Below are positions 16,738 through 24,765 of a DNA stretch of 64,000 bases, piece after piece; position 1 is the first letter of the stretch, and each line of letters starts with the position of its first letter. The notes beneath the pieces were generated by a model. It did no database searches. It was not told the origin of the DNA and saw only the letters and a program-made list of their open reading frames with translations. Origin of the DNA: Rhizobium sp. (GTDB lineage: Bacteria; Pseudomonadota; Alphaproteobacteria; Rhizobiales; Rhizobiaceae); the NCBI GenBank assembly GCA_028290545.1, contig JAQGJP010000104.1:94005-158004 (forward strand), in the 5' to 3' direction. A program made the translations under genes and the position numbers.

Positions 16738-18360
16738 TCAGCTCCGCAAGCCCGGAGCTTCCTGGCCGGTGCGCGCCACATATTCCGTATAGCCGCCGCC
16801 ATACTGGTGGATGCCCTCCGGCGTCAGTTCCAGCACCCGGTTGGACAGTGCGGCCAGAAAATGCCGGTCGTGGCTGACGAACAGCATCGTGCCCTCATAT
16901 TCGGAAAGCGCCTTGATCAGCATTTCCTTGGTGTCGAGGTCCAAGTGGTTGGTCGGCTCGTCGAGCACGAGCAGGTTCGGCGGGTCGAACAGCATCCTGG
17001 CCATGACGAGACGCGCTTTCTCGCCGCCCGACAGCACCCGGCACTTCTTTTCGATATCGTCGCCGGAAAACCCGAAGCAACCGGCAAGCGCACGCAGCGG
17101 TGCCTGACCTGATAGCGGAAAAGAGTCGGCCAGCCATTCGAGTACGGTGCGATCGCCATCGAGCAGGTCCATGGCATGCTGGGCGAAATAGCCGAGCTTG
17201 ACGCTGGCGCCCAGCGCGACGCTGCCCTGGTCAGGCGCGGTCGAGCCCGTCACCAGCTTGAGCAGGGTGGACTTGCCGGCGCCGTTGATGCCCATGATGC
17301 ACCAGCGTTCCTTTCGACGCACCATGAAGTCCAGTCCTTCGTAGATGGTGCGGCTGCCGTATTTCTTGTGCACGTTCTTGATGTTGATCACGTCTTCACC
17401 GGAGCGCGGCGCGGGCAGGAAGTCGAATGCGACGGTCTGGCGGCGCTTCGGCGGCTCCACCCGGTCGATCTTGTCGAGCTTCTTGACGCGGCTCTGCACC
17501 TGGGCGGCATGGCTGGCGCGCGCCTTGAAGCGCTCGATGAACTTGATTTCCTTGGCGAGCATCGCCTGCTGGCGTTCGAACTGGGCAAGCTGCTGCTTTT
17601 CGTTCTGCGCCCGCTGCTGTTCGTAGAACGCATAGTCACCTGCATAGGTCGCCAGCGACCCACCGTCGATTTCGATGATCTTGGAGATGATGCGGTTGAG
17701 GAACTCGCGGTCGTGCGAAGTCATCAGCAGCGCACCGTCATAGCCCTTGAGGAAGTCCTCCAGCCAGATGAGGCTCTCGAGATCCAGATGGTTGCTCGGC
17801 TCGTCGAGCAGCATCACATCCGGACGCATGAGGAGAATGCGAGCCAGCGCCACGCGCATTTTCCAGCCGCCCGAGAGCGCGCCGACATCGCCGTCCATCA
17901 TTTCCTGGCTGAAGCTGAGGCCTGCAAGCACTTCGCGCGCGCGACCGTCCAGCGCATAGCCGTCCAGTTCCTCGAAGCGGGACTGCACCTCGCCGTAGCG
18001 CTCGATGATCTCGTCCATCTTGTCCATCTGGTCCGGGTCGACCATGGCCGCCTCGAGCTCGCGCAATTCGGCGGCGACAATGCTCACCGGGCCGGCGCCG
18101 TCCATGACTTCGGCGACCGCGCTGCGGCCCGCCATCTCGCCCACATCCTGATTGAAGTAACCGATCGTCACGCCCTTTTCGACGGATACCTGCCCTTCGT
18201 CCGGTTGCTCCTGCTGCGTGATCATCCGGAAGAGCGTCGTCTTGCCGGCGCCGTTGGGACCGACGAGGCCGATCTTTTCGCCCTTGTTGAGCGCCGCCGA
18301 GGCCTCGATGAAAAGCAGCCTGTGGCTGTTCTGCTTGCTGATATTTTCGATGCGAATCAT
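16738..18360 (-). CDS. ABC-F family ATPase (ribosome-associated type)
   Basis: 540 residues with two complete nucleotide-binding domains and no membrane segments. NBD1: Walker [10 protein letters not shown], signature [13 protein letters not shown], Walker [16 protein letters not shown]2: Walker [10 protein letters not shown], signature [13 protein letters not shown], Walker [13 protein letters not shown]. Between them lies the charged helical linker (residues about 240-300, [18 protein letters not shown]) characteristic of ABC-F proteins that act on the ribosome. The NHLD ending is typical of the family. Role in translation rather than transport is inferred from the class. Which E. coli paralogue (Uup, YbiT, YheS, EttA) it matches best cannot be decided by eye. 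Confidence 0.88.
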   Translation of the reverse strand: MIRIENISKQNSHRLLFIEASAALNKGEKIGLVGPNGAGKTTLFRMITQQEQPDEGQVSVEKGVTIGYFNQDVGEMAGRSAVAEVMDGAGPVSIVAAELRELEAAMVDPDQMDKMDEIIERYGEVQSRFEELDGYALDGRAREVLAGLSFSQEMMDGDVGALSGGWKMRVALARILLMRPDVMLLDEPSNHLDLESLIWLEDFLKGYDGALLMTSHDREFLNRIISKIIEIDGGSLATYAGDYAFYEQQRAQNEKQQLAQFERQQAMLAKEIKFIERFKARASHAAQVQSRVKKLDKIDRVEPPKRRQTVAFDFLPAPRSGEDVINIKNVHKKYGSRTIYEGLDFMVRRKERWCIMGINGAGKSTLLKLVTGSTAPDQGSVALGASVKLGYFAQHAMDLLDGDRTVLEWLADSFPLSGQAPLRALAGCFGFSGDDIEKKCRVLSGGEKARLVMARMLFDPPNLLVLDEPTNHLDLDTKEMLIKALSEYEGTMLFVSHDRHFLAALSNRVLELTPEGIHQYGGGYTEYVARTGQEAPGLRS

Positions 18361-18504
18361 GTGCGAAATCGGGTCCGAGAGTGTTTTGGCGCCTTATGTC
18401 ACGTGTCGCACGGCCTGTCGCAAATTTTTCGATTGCGATTTACTTGCTGCAGCGGCGGCACAAATTATGTATGGCCGGTGTCTACAAAACTAACCGGGGC
18501 GAGC

Positions 18505-19509
18505 ATGCGCTTTTTTATAACTGGTACTGCGGGATTCGTTGGTTTTCATCTTTCAAAAAGGCTGCTGGACGAAGGTCATCGCGTGGTCGGCCTGGATGGA
18601 ATGACGCCCTTCTACGATGTTGAGCTCAAGAAGAAGCGTCATGCCCTGCTCGCCCGATCGGATCGGTTCAGTTCCGTCACGGGAATGCTGGAGGATGTGG
18701 ACGCGGTGTCACGGGCCGCCGAACTCGCCGAACCCGATGTCATCGTGCACTTGGCTGCGCAGGCAGGGGTGCGCTACAGTCTTGATAATCCCCGCGCTTA
18801 TGTTGATTCAAATCTGGTCGGATCGTTCAATATTCTCGAGGTCGCAAAGCGTGTGAAGCCTCGGCACTTGCTGCTTGCATCGAGCTCGTCGATCTATGGC
18901 GCGAACGAAAAAATTCCATTCGCGGAGATCGACAGAACCGACGAACCGATGACGATTTACGCTGCGACGAAGAAGTCCATGGAACTCATGGGACACAGCT
19001 ACGCCCACTTGTACAGCGTGCCGACGACAGCCTTTCGATTTTTCACGGCTTACGGACCCTGGGGTCGTCCCGACATGGCGCTGTTTAAATTCGTTGACGC
19101 GATTTACAATGAGCGGCCGATCGAAATCTATGGCGAAGGGCGCATGAGCCGTGATTTCACCTATATCGACGATCTGGTCGAATGCATCGTGCGGTTGATT
19201 CCGCTGGCACCGATGGAGGAAAACCGGGTGGTATCGAGCGCGGTCAACGACACTCTCTCGCGCCAGGCCCCCTATCGCGTCGTCAATATCGGCGGTGGAC
19301 AGCCAATCGAGCTGATGCGCTTCATCGAGACAATCGAAAAGGTCACCGGCAAGACGGCAATCAGAAAAATGTTGCCGATGCAGCCCGGCGACGTGCCCCG
19401 CACCTACGCATCGACGGATCTGCTGATGGCGCTCACCGGTTTTCAGCCGGCGATCACTCTGGATGAAGGCGTGAAGCATTTTGTCGAATGGTATCGGCAG
19501 GAATATTGA
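18505..19509 (+). CDS. NAD-dependent epimerase, UDP-glucuronate 4-epimerase-like
   Basis: 334 residues from ATG 18505, chosen because GTAGFVG, the Rossmann dinucleotide motif, starts at residue 7; the open frame runs far upstream but that part is antisense to the ABC-F gene. An extended short-chain dehydrogenase with SSSSIYG, catalytic Tyr and Lys in YAATK, and [14 protein letters not shown], a signature of UDP-glucuronate epimerases. It should interconvert UDP-glucuronic and UDP-galacturonic acid in the cytosol for glycan assembly. It opens the plus-strand glycan set: a GT4 gene starts 72 bases downstream and a deacetylase follows. Confidence 0.85.
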   Translation: MRFFITGTAGFVGFHLSKRLLDEGHRVVGLDGMTPFYDVELKKKRHALLARSDRFSSVTGMLEDVDAVSRAAELAEPDVIVHLAAQAGVRYSLDNPRAYVDSNLVGSFNILEVAKRVKPRHLLLASSSSIYGANEKIPFAEIDRTDEPMTIYAATKKSMELMGHSYAHLYSVPTTAFRFFTAYGPWGRPDMALFKFVDAIYNERPIEIYGEGRMSRDFTYIDDLVECIVRLIPLAPMEENRVVSSAVNDTLSRQAPYRVVNIGGGQPIELMRFIETIEKVTGKTAIRKMLPMQPGDVPRTYASTDLLMALTGFQPAITLDEGVKHFVEWYRQEY

Positions 19510-19581
19510 CTCTGCTGCCCGCGGCTTGAAGCTCCGCGCCCGAATTGACACCTGGAGCATCGACCAAATAGGCTCTGCACG

Positions 19582-20676
19582 ATGAAGATTGCTTTCTATG
19601 CGCCGCTCAAGTCGCCCCATCACCCCGTGCCATCCGGCGACAGATTGATGGCACGGCTGCTGTTCGCAGCCCTTGAGCGCACCGGCCATCAGGTCGATGT
19701 CGTCTCGGAACTGCGCACATTCATCAAGGAGCCTTTGCCCGAAATCTATGCTTCCCTGGAGGATCAGGCAAATGCCGAGCGCTGCAGAATCTCGGCGCTT
19801 TGGCAACACGATGGAACGCCTGATCTCTGGTTCTCCTATCACCCATATTACAAAGCGCCGGATCTTATCGGCCCCACCCTCGCCCAGTCGATCGGCGTGC
19901 CATACGTGACGGCTGAAGCCTCCCATTCGTCGCGACGCAACACCGGCGCATGGCAACAGTCGCAGGCGCAGGTTCTGGGAGCGATGGAAAAAGCCGCAGT
20001 CAATATCTGCTTTACCCGGCGCGATCACGATGGATTGGTCAAGGCGTCGCCCACAGTGCGCACGGCCATGCTGTCGCCGTTCCTCGATTCCCGGACCTTC
20101 CTTGCGATCGAGCCCGATCCCCAGCCGGGCCGGCTGATGACAGTGGCGATGATGCGCGCGGGCGACAAGCTGGACAGTTACCGCATGCTGGCGGAATCGC
20201 TGAAAATGTTGTCCGACACGCCATGGACGCTCTGCGTTATCGGCGACGGCCCGTGCCGGGCGGAGGTGGAGGCCGCCTTCGCAGACTGTCCTTCGCAACG
20301 TATCGAGTGGCACGGTGAAAAACGCCCGGACGAAATCGCTACGTTGTTGTCGAAGGGCTCCGTCTATGTATGGCCGGGCTGCGGCGAAGCGTATGGACTG
20401 GCCTATCTCGAAGCCCAGGCAGCCGGCCTGCCAGTCGTGGCACAGTCGATCGCCGGCGTGCCCGAGGTCGTCGCCAATGGCCGAACGGGGATCCTGACAC
20501 CCGCCGGCGATATCGAAGCCTATGCCGGTGCGATCCGCCATCTGCTCACCAGCGACGATACGCGCGCAAGCATGTCACATTCGGCGCGGCAATTTGTGCG
20601 GGACGAGCGATCGCTGTCCGTGGCTGCATCCCGGCTCGATGCGATCCTGAAACAGTCCATCGGCAATCGATCATGA
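19582..20676 (+). CDS. Glycosyltransferase family 4 protein
   Basis: 364 residues, GT-B fold without signal peptide or membrane segments. The N-terminal domain begins MKIAFYAPLKSP HHP with a loop typical of GT4. The C-terminal nucleotide-sugar domain carries CGEAYGLAYLEAQAAGLPVV, the EX7E motif of retaining GT4 enzymes, followed by AGVPEVV and GILTPAGD. The sugar donor and acceptor cannot be read from the sequence. Its stop overlaps the start of the deacetylase gene by four bases (ATGA), so the two are translationally coupled. Confidence 0.85.
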   Translation: MKIAFYAPLKSPHHPVPSGDRLMARLLFAALERTGHQVDVVSELRTFIKEPLPEIYASLEDQANAERCRISALWQHDGTPDLWFSYHPYYKAPDLIGPTLAQSIGVPYVTAEASHSSRRNTGAWQQSQAQVLGAMEKAAVNICFTRRDHDGLVKASPTVRTAMLSPFLDSRTFLAIEPDPQPGRLMTVAMMRAGDKLDSYRMLAESLKMLSDTPWTLCVIGDGPCRAEVEAAFADCPSQRIEWHGEKRPDEIATLLSKGSVYVWPGCGEAYGLAYLEAQAAGLPVVAQSIAGVPEVVANGRTGILTPAGDIEAYAGAIRHLLTSDDTRASMSHSARQFVRDERSLSVAASRLDAILKQSIGNRS

Positions 20677-21419
20677 CGGCTGATATCCGGACACCGCTTC
20701 TTGCCGAACTTGATCGCTGGCAGGCGAATGGAAGAATTGCCTGTTTCTGGCTGAGAGACGATGACGCCGTCAAACCGACAGAGCCTCTCGACCGGCTGAT
20801 GGACCTCACGCGCCGCTACGCGGTGCCCGCAACGCTTGCCGTCATCCCCGAGTGCACCGGACAAGAGTTGGCGAACTATCTCCAAGACAAGCCGATGGCG
20901 AGTGTCGCCGTGCACGGCTGGTCGCACAAAAATCATGCCGGCGAAAATGAAAAGAAACAGGAGCTGGGTGCGCACAGGCCAATTGAAGATGTGATCGCCG
21001 AAATTGACGGTGGTTTCAAACATTTGCAGGCACTGTATCCGCAGCAATTCACTCCAGTCCTTGTCCCGCCGTGGAATCGTATCGCCGCACCGATGCTGGC
21101 GGAACTTCCCGGCCTTGGCTATCGGGCGCTATCGGTCTTCGGCCCGGAAAAAGCGGGGCCGCTGCCGGTGATCAATACGCATGTCGATCTGATGGACTGG
21201 CATGGGACGCGGCGCGCCCGCGCGCATTCCGAACTGGCATCCGACATCGCCAGGCGTTTGCGCCAGATGTTCGAAACCGGCGGCACCATGGGCTTGCTCG
21301 CCCATCATCTTGTTCATGACGAGCAGGCGTGGGCCTTTCTCGATGCGCTTTTCGAAATCACCACGCAGCATCCGGCCTGCCGCTGGAAGTCGTTACCGGA
21401 TATGCTCGGTCAGCGGTAG
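20673..21419 (+). CDS. Polysaccharide deacetylase-like protein
   Basis: 248 residues from the ATG of the ATGA overlap. The fold order is that of NodB-like carbohydrate deacetylases: CFWLRDDDAV (the first metal Asp region), an HGWSHKNH motif supplying the two metal histidines, and VPPWNR as the substrate-groove motif; GLLAHHLVH near the C-terminus would carry the catalytic His. It probably removes N- or O-acetyl groups from the product of the upstream glycosyltransferase, in the cytoplasm because no signal peptide is seen. The 3' end overlaps the convergent metallo-beta-lactamase gene by 27 bases. Confidence 0.8.
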   Translation: MTADIRTPLLAELDRWQANGRIACFWLRDDDAVKPTEPLDRLMDLTRRYAVPATLAVIPECTGQELANYLQDKPMASVAVHGWSHKNHAGENEKKQELGAHRPIEDVIAEIDGGFKHLQALYPQQFTPVLVPPWNRIAAPMLAELPGLGYRALSVFGPEKAGPLPVINTHVDLMDWHGTRRARAHSELASDIARRLRQMFETGGTMGLLAHHLVHDEQAWAFLDALFEITTQHPACRWKSLPDMLGQR

Positions 21420-22241
21420 GTCGTCAATGTCGAAAATCTGGCCTTCCCGGGCCGAAAATGCCCCGCTGAACTGATCGATCGCCAGGCGATCGATCGCCTC
21501 GATCTCCTTGTCGGTCCTGAGGGGAGAATGATGGATGAACGCTACTTTTCGGGCGCCCGCTTCCCTGGCAAGGCGGATGGCCTGCTGCCAGGAAGAATGT
21601 CCGTAGCCGACCCTCAGGGGCATTTCCTCATCGGTGTAGGTCGTATCGTAGAGGAAGAGATCGACGCCCCGGATCAACGACAACACGGCAGGGTCGAGAA
21701 TGCCAGGCTCATGTTCCGTATCGGTGATCAGGGCGACGGAACGTCCGGCCCATTCCACCCGATAGCCAATCGCACCACCTGGATGCGTGAGATTGCCGGT
21801 GCGTATCGTAACACCTGGAAATGGCTCGAGCACATCGTGAGCCTTGAAATCGCGGCAGTCGAGATTCGCCCGGCAGGCATTGATCTCGATTGGAAACCAA
21901 GGTGGACGGATGAATTCGGTGATCATCTCCCGCGTCGTCATTTTGCCGGCGGTGTGGCCGGACCAGATTTCTACGGTGGAGCGGGGATCGAAGAGCGGCG
22001 CGAAATATGGCAAGCCGATGATGTGGTCGTAGTGGCAATGCGTGAAAAACAGGTTGAAGGCGGAGATGCCTTCCGCCAACAGCGCTTTTCCCGCTGGCAG
22101 GATGCCGGAGCCGGCATCGAACAACAGCCTGTGTTCTCCGCATTGCATTTCAATACAGATAGTGTTGCCCCCGAAATTTTGAAAGTCAGGGCCTGACACT
22201 GGCAGACTGCCTCGAGCTCCCCAAACGCGCACTCGGAACAC
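21393..22241 (-). CDS. Metallo-beta-lactamase fold hydrolase
   Basis: About 282 residues from GTG 22241, which has GGAAGA seven bases upstream and puts the family start (RVRVWGARGSLPVSG) right at the N-terminus; the frame stays open to 22376 without a better start. Metal-binding motifs are complete: THCHYDHIIG (HXHXDH), a His in LTHPGG, Asp in TDTEHE and a final His in FIHHSPL. The opening FGGNT and the overall pattern match the RNase Z/phosphodiesterase-like branch of the superfamily. Some relatives cleave cyclic nucleotides or phosphodiesters, which would fit nearby cyclase genes, but the substrate is not established. Confidence 0.8.
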   Translation of the reverse strand: MFRVRVWGARGSLPVSGPDFQNFGGNTICIEMQCGEHRLLFDAGSGILPAGKALLAEGISAFNLFFTHCHYDHIIGLPYFAPLFDPRSTVEIWSGHTAGKMTTREMITEFIRPPWFPIEINACRANLDCRDFKAHDVLEPFPGVTIRTGNLTHPGGAIGYRVEWAGRSVALITDTEHEPGILDPAVLSLIRGVDLFLYDTTYTDEEMPLRVGYGHSSWQQAIRLAREAGARKVAFIHHSPLRTDKEIEAIDRLAIDQFSGAFSAREGQIFDIDDLPLTEHIR

Positions 22242-22477
22242 TGCTAATCTTCCATCTTGCTTGATGCAGGCCCGAGACGACCTCGGACCGCCGCATCCTG
22301 AATCTTCTCGCAAACGAAATTCGCCACAGTCATCCGGAAGCCTTCCGATTTGCCGCAATTTCGCCATGTTACCCAAACCTCGACAGAGATGCGAGCGGGA
22401 CTTGGCGTTCTTTTCAAATATCTTCAGCGCGGATTAATGCTATGACCGCTCGATTATCAAACGGACAACGCTGACTT

Positions 22478-24247
22478 ATGCAATCTTCGGGCCTGCCATC
22501 GATCGCTGTGATTGCAGACGCGCATTTTCATGATCCCTGCGGCAGTTATGACATTCCGGGCGTGGCGTGCGGCGAGCGGATCATGGCGTTGCGGCCATTT
22601 GCCAACGTGGTGCGATCGACCAGGGTGTTCAACGAGAGCAGCGGGGCCTTGCGGCACGCTCTGGACGACATCAGTGCCCGCGGCATCCGCCATGTCGTGC
22701 TCCTGGGAGACTATTCGGACGACGGTCAGGCCGCGACGATCGAGAGCCTGCGGAACCTTCTGGACGAATATACCCGTCGCCACGGAATCAGGTTCATCGC
22801 CACGCCGGGCAATCACGATATTTTCGGGCCATCCGGCCGTCACAGATCGAAACGCTTCCTCAACGACCGCGGCGGTCACGACTTGGTCACCAGCGATCCC
22901 GCGCGTCCGCCGTCGCGCGATGACGATGCTGTCATCATCATCCCCGGCATGCGCTGCGCCGGGTATCCCGAGGGCGTGCGGGCACTGCCCGATGCCGGCT
23001 TCTTCCCGGCTCCGCACGACATCCATTGGGAAACCCCGTTTGGCCAGGAGGATGATCCGCAGTCACGGCTTTATCAGGTCCGTTCGCCGGATGGCCGTAT
23101 CGTTCGTTCGCTGATGGATGCCTCCTATCTGGTCGAGGCGGTAGAAGGCATCTGGATGCTGATGATCGACGCAAATGTCTTCGTGCCCGTCGACGGGACA
23201 TGCGGCACCGACGAGGATGCATTCGAAGATTCCACGGATGCCGGATGGAACGCGATGCTGATCCACAAGCGCTTTATCCTGGAATGGGCAAAGGATGTCT
23301 CATTGCGGGCAAAGACGCTCGGCAAGACACTGCTGGCATTCTCCCACTATCCGGCGCTCGACCCGCTGGACAACACGCTGGATAGTGAACGCTCGGTGCT
23401 TGGCCAGACAAGTCTTTCGCGGCGGATACCGCATCCGGACCTAGGGATGGCATTGAAGGAAGCAGGTATCCGCATACATTTCAGCGGCCATCTTCACGTC
23501 AACGACACCGCCCGCCTGCGAGACGGCGACGATTTTCTCGTCAACATCTCCGTGCCGTCGCTGGTGGCCTTCCCCTGCGCCTACAAAATTGCCAGCGTCG
23601 AAGCCGGCAATCTCCGCATCGATACCATCGGCATCGGCGACATGGCGCTGGATAAAGCGATAATGCGACAATACCGGCTGGAGGCTGCCACGTCGGGCAT
23701 CGGCGTGGACAGCCTTCTCAGCGCGGTAAACTATGGCGCGTTCCTCTCCGAGCATCTCGGCCATCTCGTCGGCCGCCGCTTTTTACGCCGGGAATGGCCA
23801 TGTGACCTCGCTCAGGCGGCAGGGGAACTCAATCTTGCCGATCTTGCGGTCCTGGCACGCACCCCGCAACATTTGCCTTTAACGGGCATTCATGCCTCCA
23901 TTGCAGCAGCGCATGGGGATCAGGCTCGCATCGATCATCTTCTGGAATCCGCGGCGGAGCATGGGGTGGAATTTTCGACGCTATCTGCGATACCGGTCAT
24001 GGTCTTCCTGGGGGACTGGTATCGGGTGCGGATGGGCAGCGATCTCGGACTTGATGCGATCGCTCCGGAAAGCCTGTCGGCCTATCGTTTCCTGTCGGCG
24101 CTTTATAGGGATTGCAACGTGAAAGTCGGTTCGGCACAGGCGGCTTTCCGCACGCTTTTCCAGATGTTTGAGTTATTCACATCCGGCCTGCCCTCGGAAA
24201 ATTTCACGATCGACCTGAAAACCGGGGATATAACGGCAATTGATTAG
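22478..24247 (+). CDS. Calcineurin-like metallophosphoesterase
   Basis: 589 residues. The N-terminal 330 residues form a calcineurin-type metallophosphoesterase with all dinuclear-metal motifs: DAHFHDP (DXH), LGDYSDDG (GDXXDXG), GNHDIFG (GNHD), SHYP, and SGHLHVND (GHXH). The remaining 250 residues are mainly helical and match nothing I recognise. No signal peptide is visible, so it should act in the cytoplasm on a phosphoester, possibly a nucleotide, cyclic nucleotide or lipid-linked intermediate. The last 4 bases overlap the convergent cNMP-binding gene. Confidence 0.8.
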   Translation: MQSSGLPSIAVIADAHFHDPCGSYDIPGVACGERIMALRPFANVVRSTRVFNESSGALRHALDDISARGIRHVVLLGDYSDDGQAATIESLRNLLDEYTRRHGIRFIATPGNHDIFGPSGRHRSKRFLNDRGGHDLVTSDPARPPSRDDDAVIIIPGMRCAGYPEGVRALPDAGFFPAPHDIHWETPFGQEDDPQSRLYQVRSPDGRIVRSLMDASYLVEAVEGIWMLMIDANVFVPVDGTCGTDEDAFEDSTDAGWNAMLIHKRFILEWAKDVSLRAKTLGKTLLAFSHYPALDPLDNTLDSERSVLGQTSLSRRIPHPDLGMALKEAGIRIHFSGHLHVNDTARLRDGDDFLVNISVPSLVAFPCAYKIASVEAGNLRIDTIGIGDMALDKAIMRQYRLEAATSGIGVDSLLSAVNYGAFLSEHLGHLVGRRFLRREWPCDLAQAAGELNLADLAVLARTPQHLPLTGIHASIAAAHGDQARIDHLLESAAEHGVEFSTLSAIPVMVFLGDWYRVRMGSDLGLDAIAPESLSAYRFLSALYRDCNVKVGSAQAAFRTLFQMFELFTSGLPSENFTIDLKTGDITAID

Positions 24248-24714
24248 TTGGACTCAACTGACCTCTCGGCCTTGCCTCGCGCTTCGGTCAGTTCCGTTGT
24301 CGTCCGGCCGAGGCGGTCGGCGAGAACGCGGACGATTTCGATCGTCACTTCCGGATAGTCGGCCAGCAGTTTCAGGAAATCTTCCTTGCGAATGCGCAGC
24401 GCCTCGATCGGCGTCGTCGCTTTCACGGTTGCTGTACGGGCAACATTGCAGAGAATGGCGATCTCGCCGACAATTGAGTTATTGTCCAGTTCCGCGACCT
24501 TTATTTGGCCGTGGGGAGAGTCCGTCAGGATATCGGCCTTGCCAGCCAGAATAACATAGGCCGCATCACCCGGATCACCCTGATGAAACAACGTTTCGCC
24601 GGTCCGGTAACTTACCCGATCAGACGTGAATGCGAGAAGTTTCAGTTTCGCCGGGGCGACCCTGGAGAACAACGGAACCTGCCGCAATGTCTGCACTTCG
24701 TCCTGTAGCATCAT
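24244..24714 (-). CDS. Small cyclic-nucleotide-binding domain protein
   Basis: About 156 residues from ATG 24714 (a TTG at 24726 is also possible). It is a single cNMP-binding beta-roll of CRP type: LFSRVAPAKLKLLAFTSD, GETLFHQGDPGDAAYVILAG, and a phosphate-binding-cassette region VGEIAILCNVARTATV, followed by helical DFLKLLADYPEVTIEIVRVLADRL. There is no C-terminal helix-turn-helix, so it is not a CRP-type transcription factor. In the cassette the usual GE is kept and the Arg is in RTATV. It is downstream of the degenerate ABC gene (about 50 bases) on the same strand, so it may be a regulatory subunit of that protein. Confidence 0.85.
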   Translation of the reverse strand: MMLQDEVQTLRQVPLFSRVAPAKLKLLAFTSDRVSYRTGETLFHQGDPGDAAYVILAGKADILTDSPHGQIKVAELDNNSIVGEIAILCNVARTATVKATTPIEALRIRKEDFLKLLADYPEVTIEIVRVLADRLGRTTTELTEARGKAERSVESN

Positions 24715-24765
24715 GACCTTGTCCAAACCCTATCAGTCATCGATAGTATCACACTCTGGTATGTT

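Noticed and set aside
16738..18360. ABC-F gene considered as a drug transporter ATPase
   Set aside because: No membrane domain in the protein or next to it, and the inter-domain charged linker is that of ribosome-acting ABC-F proteins.
17176..18504. Long N-terminal extension of the epimerase frame
   Set aside because: This part is antisense to the ABC-F gene; the NAD-binding motif begins at the ATG at 18505, so the extension is not translated.
18808..20541. 577-residue open frame on the minus strand
   Set aside because: Antisense to the epimerase and GT4 genes, both with clear family motifs.
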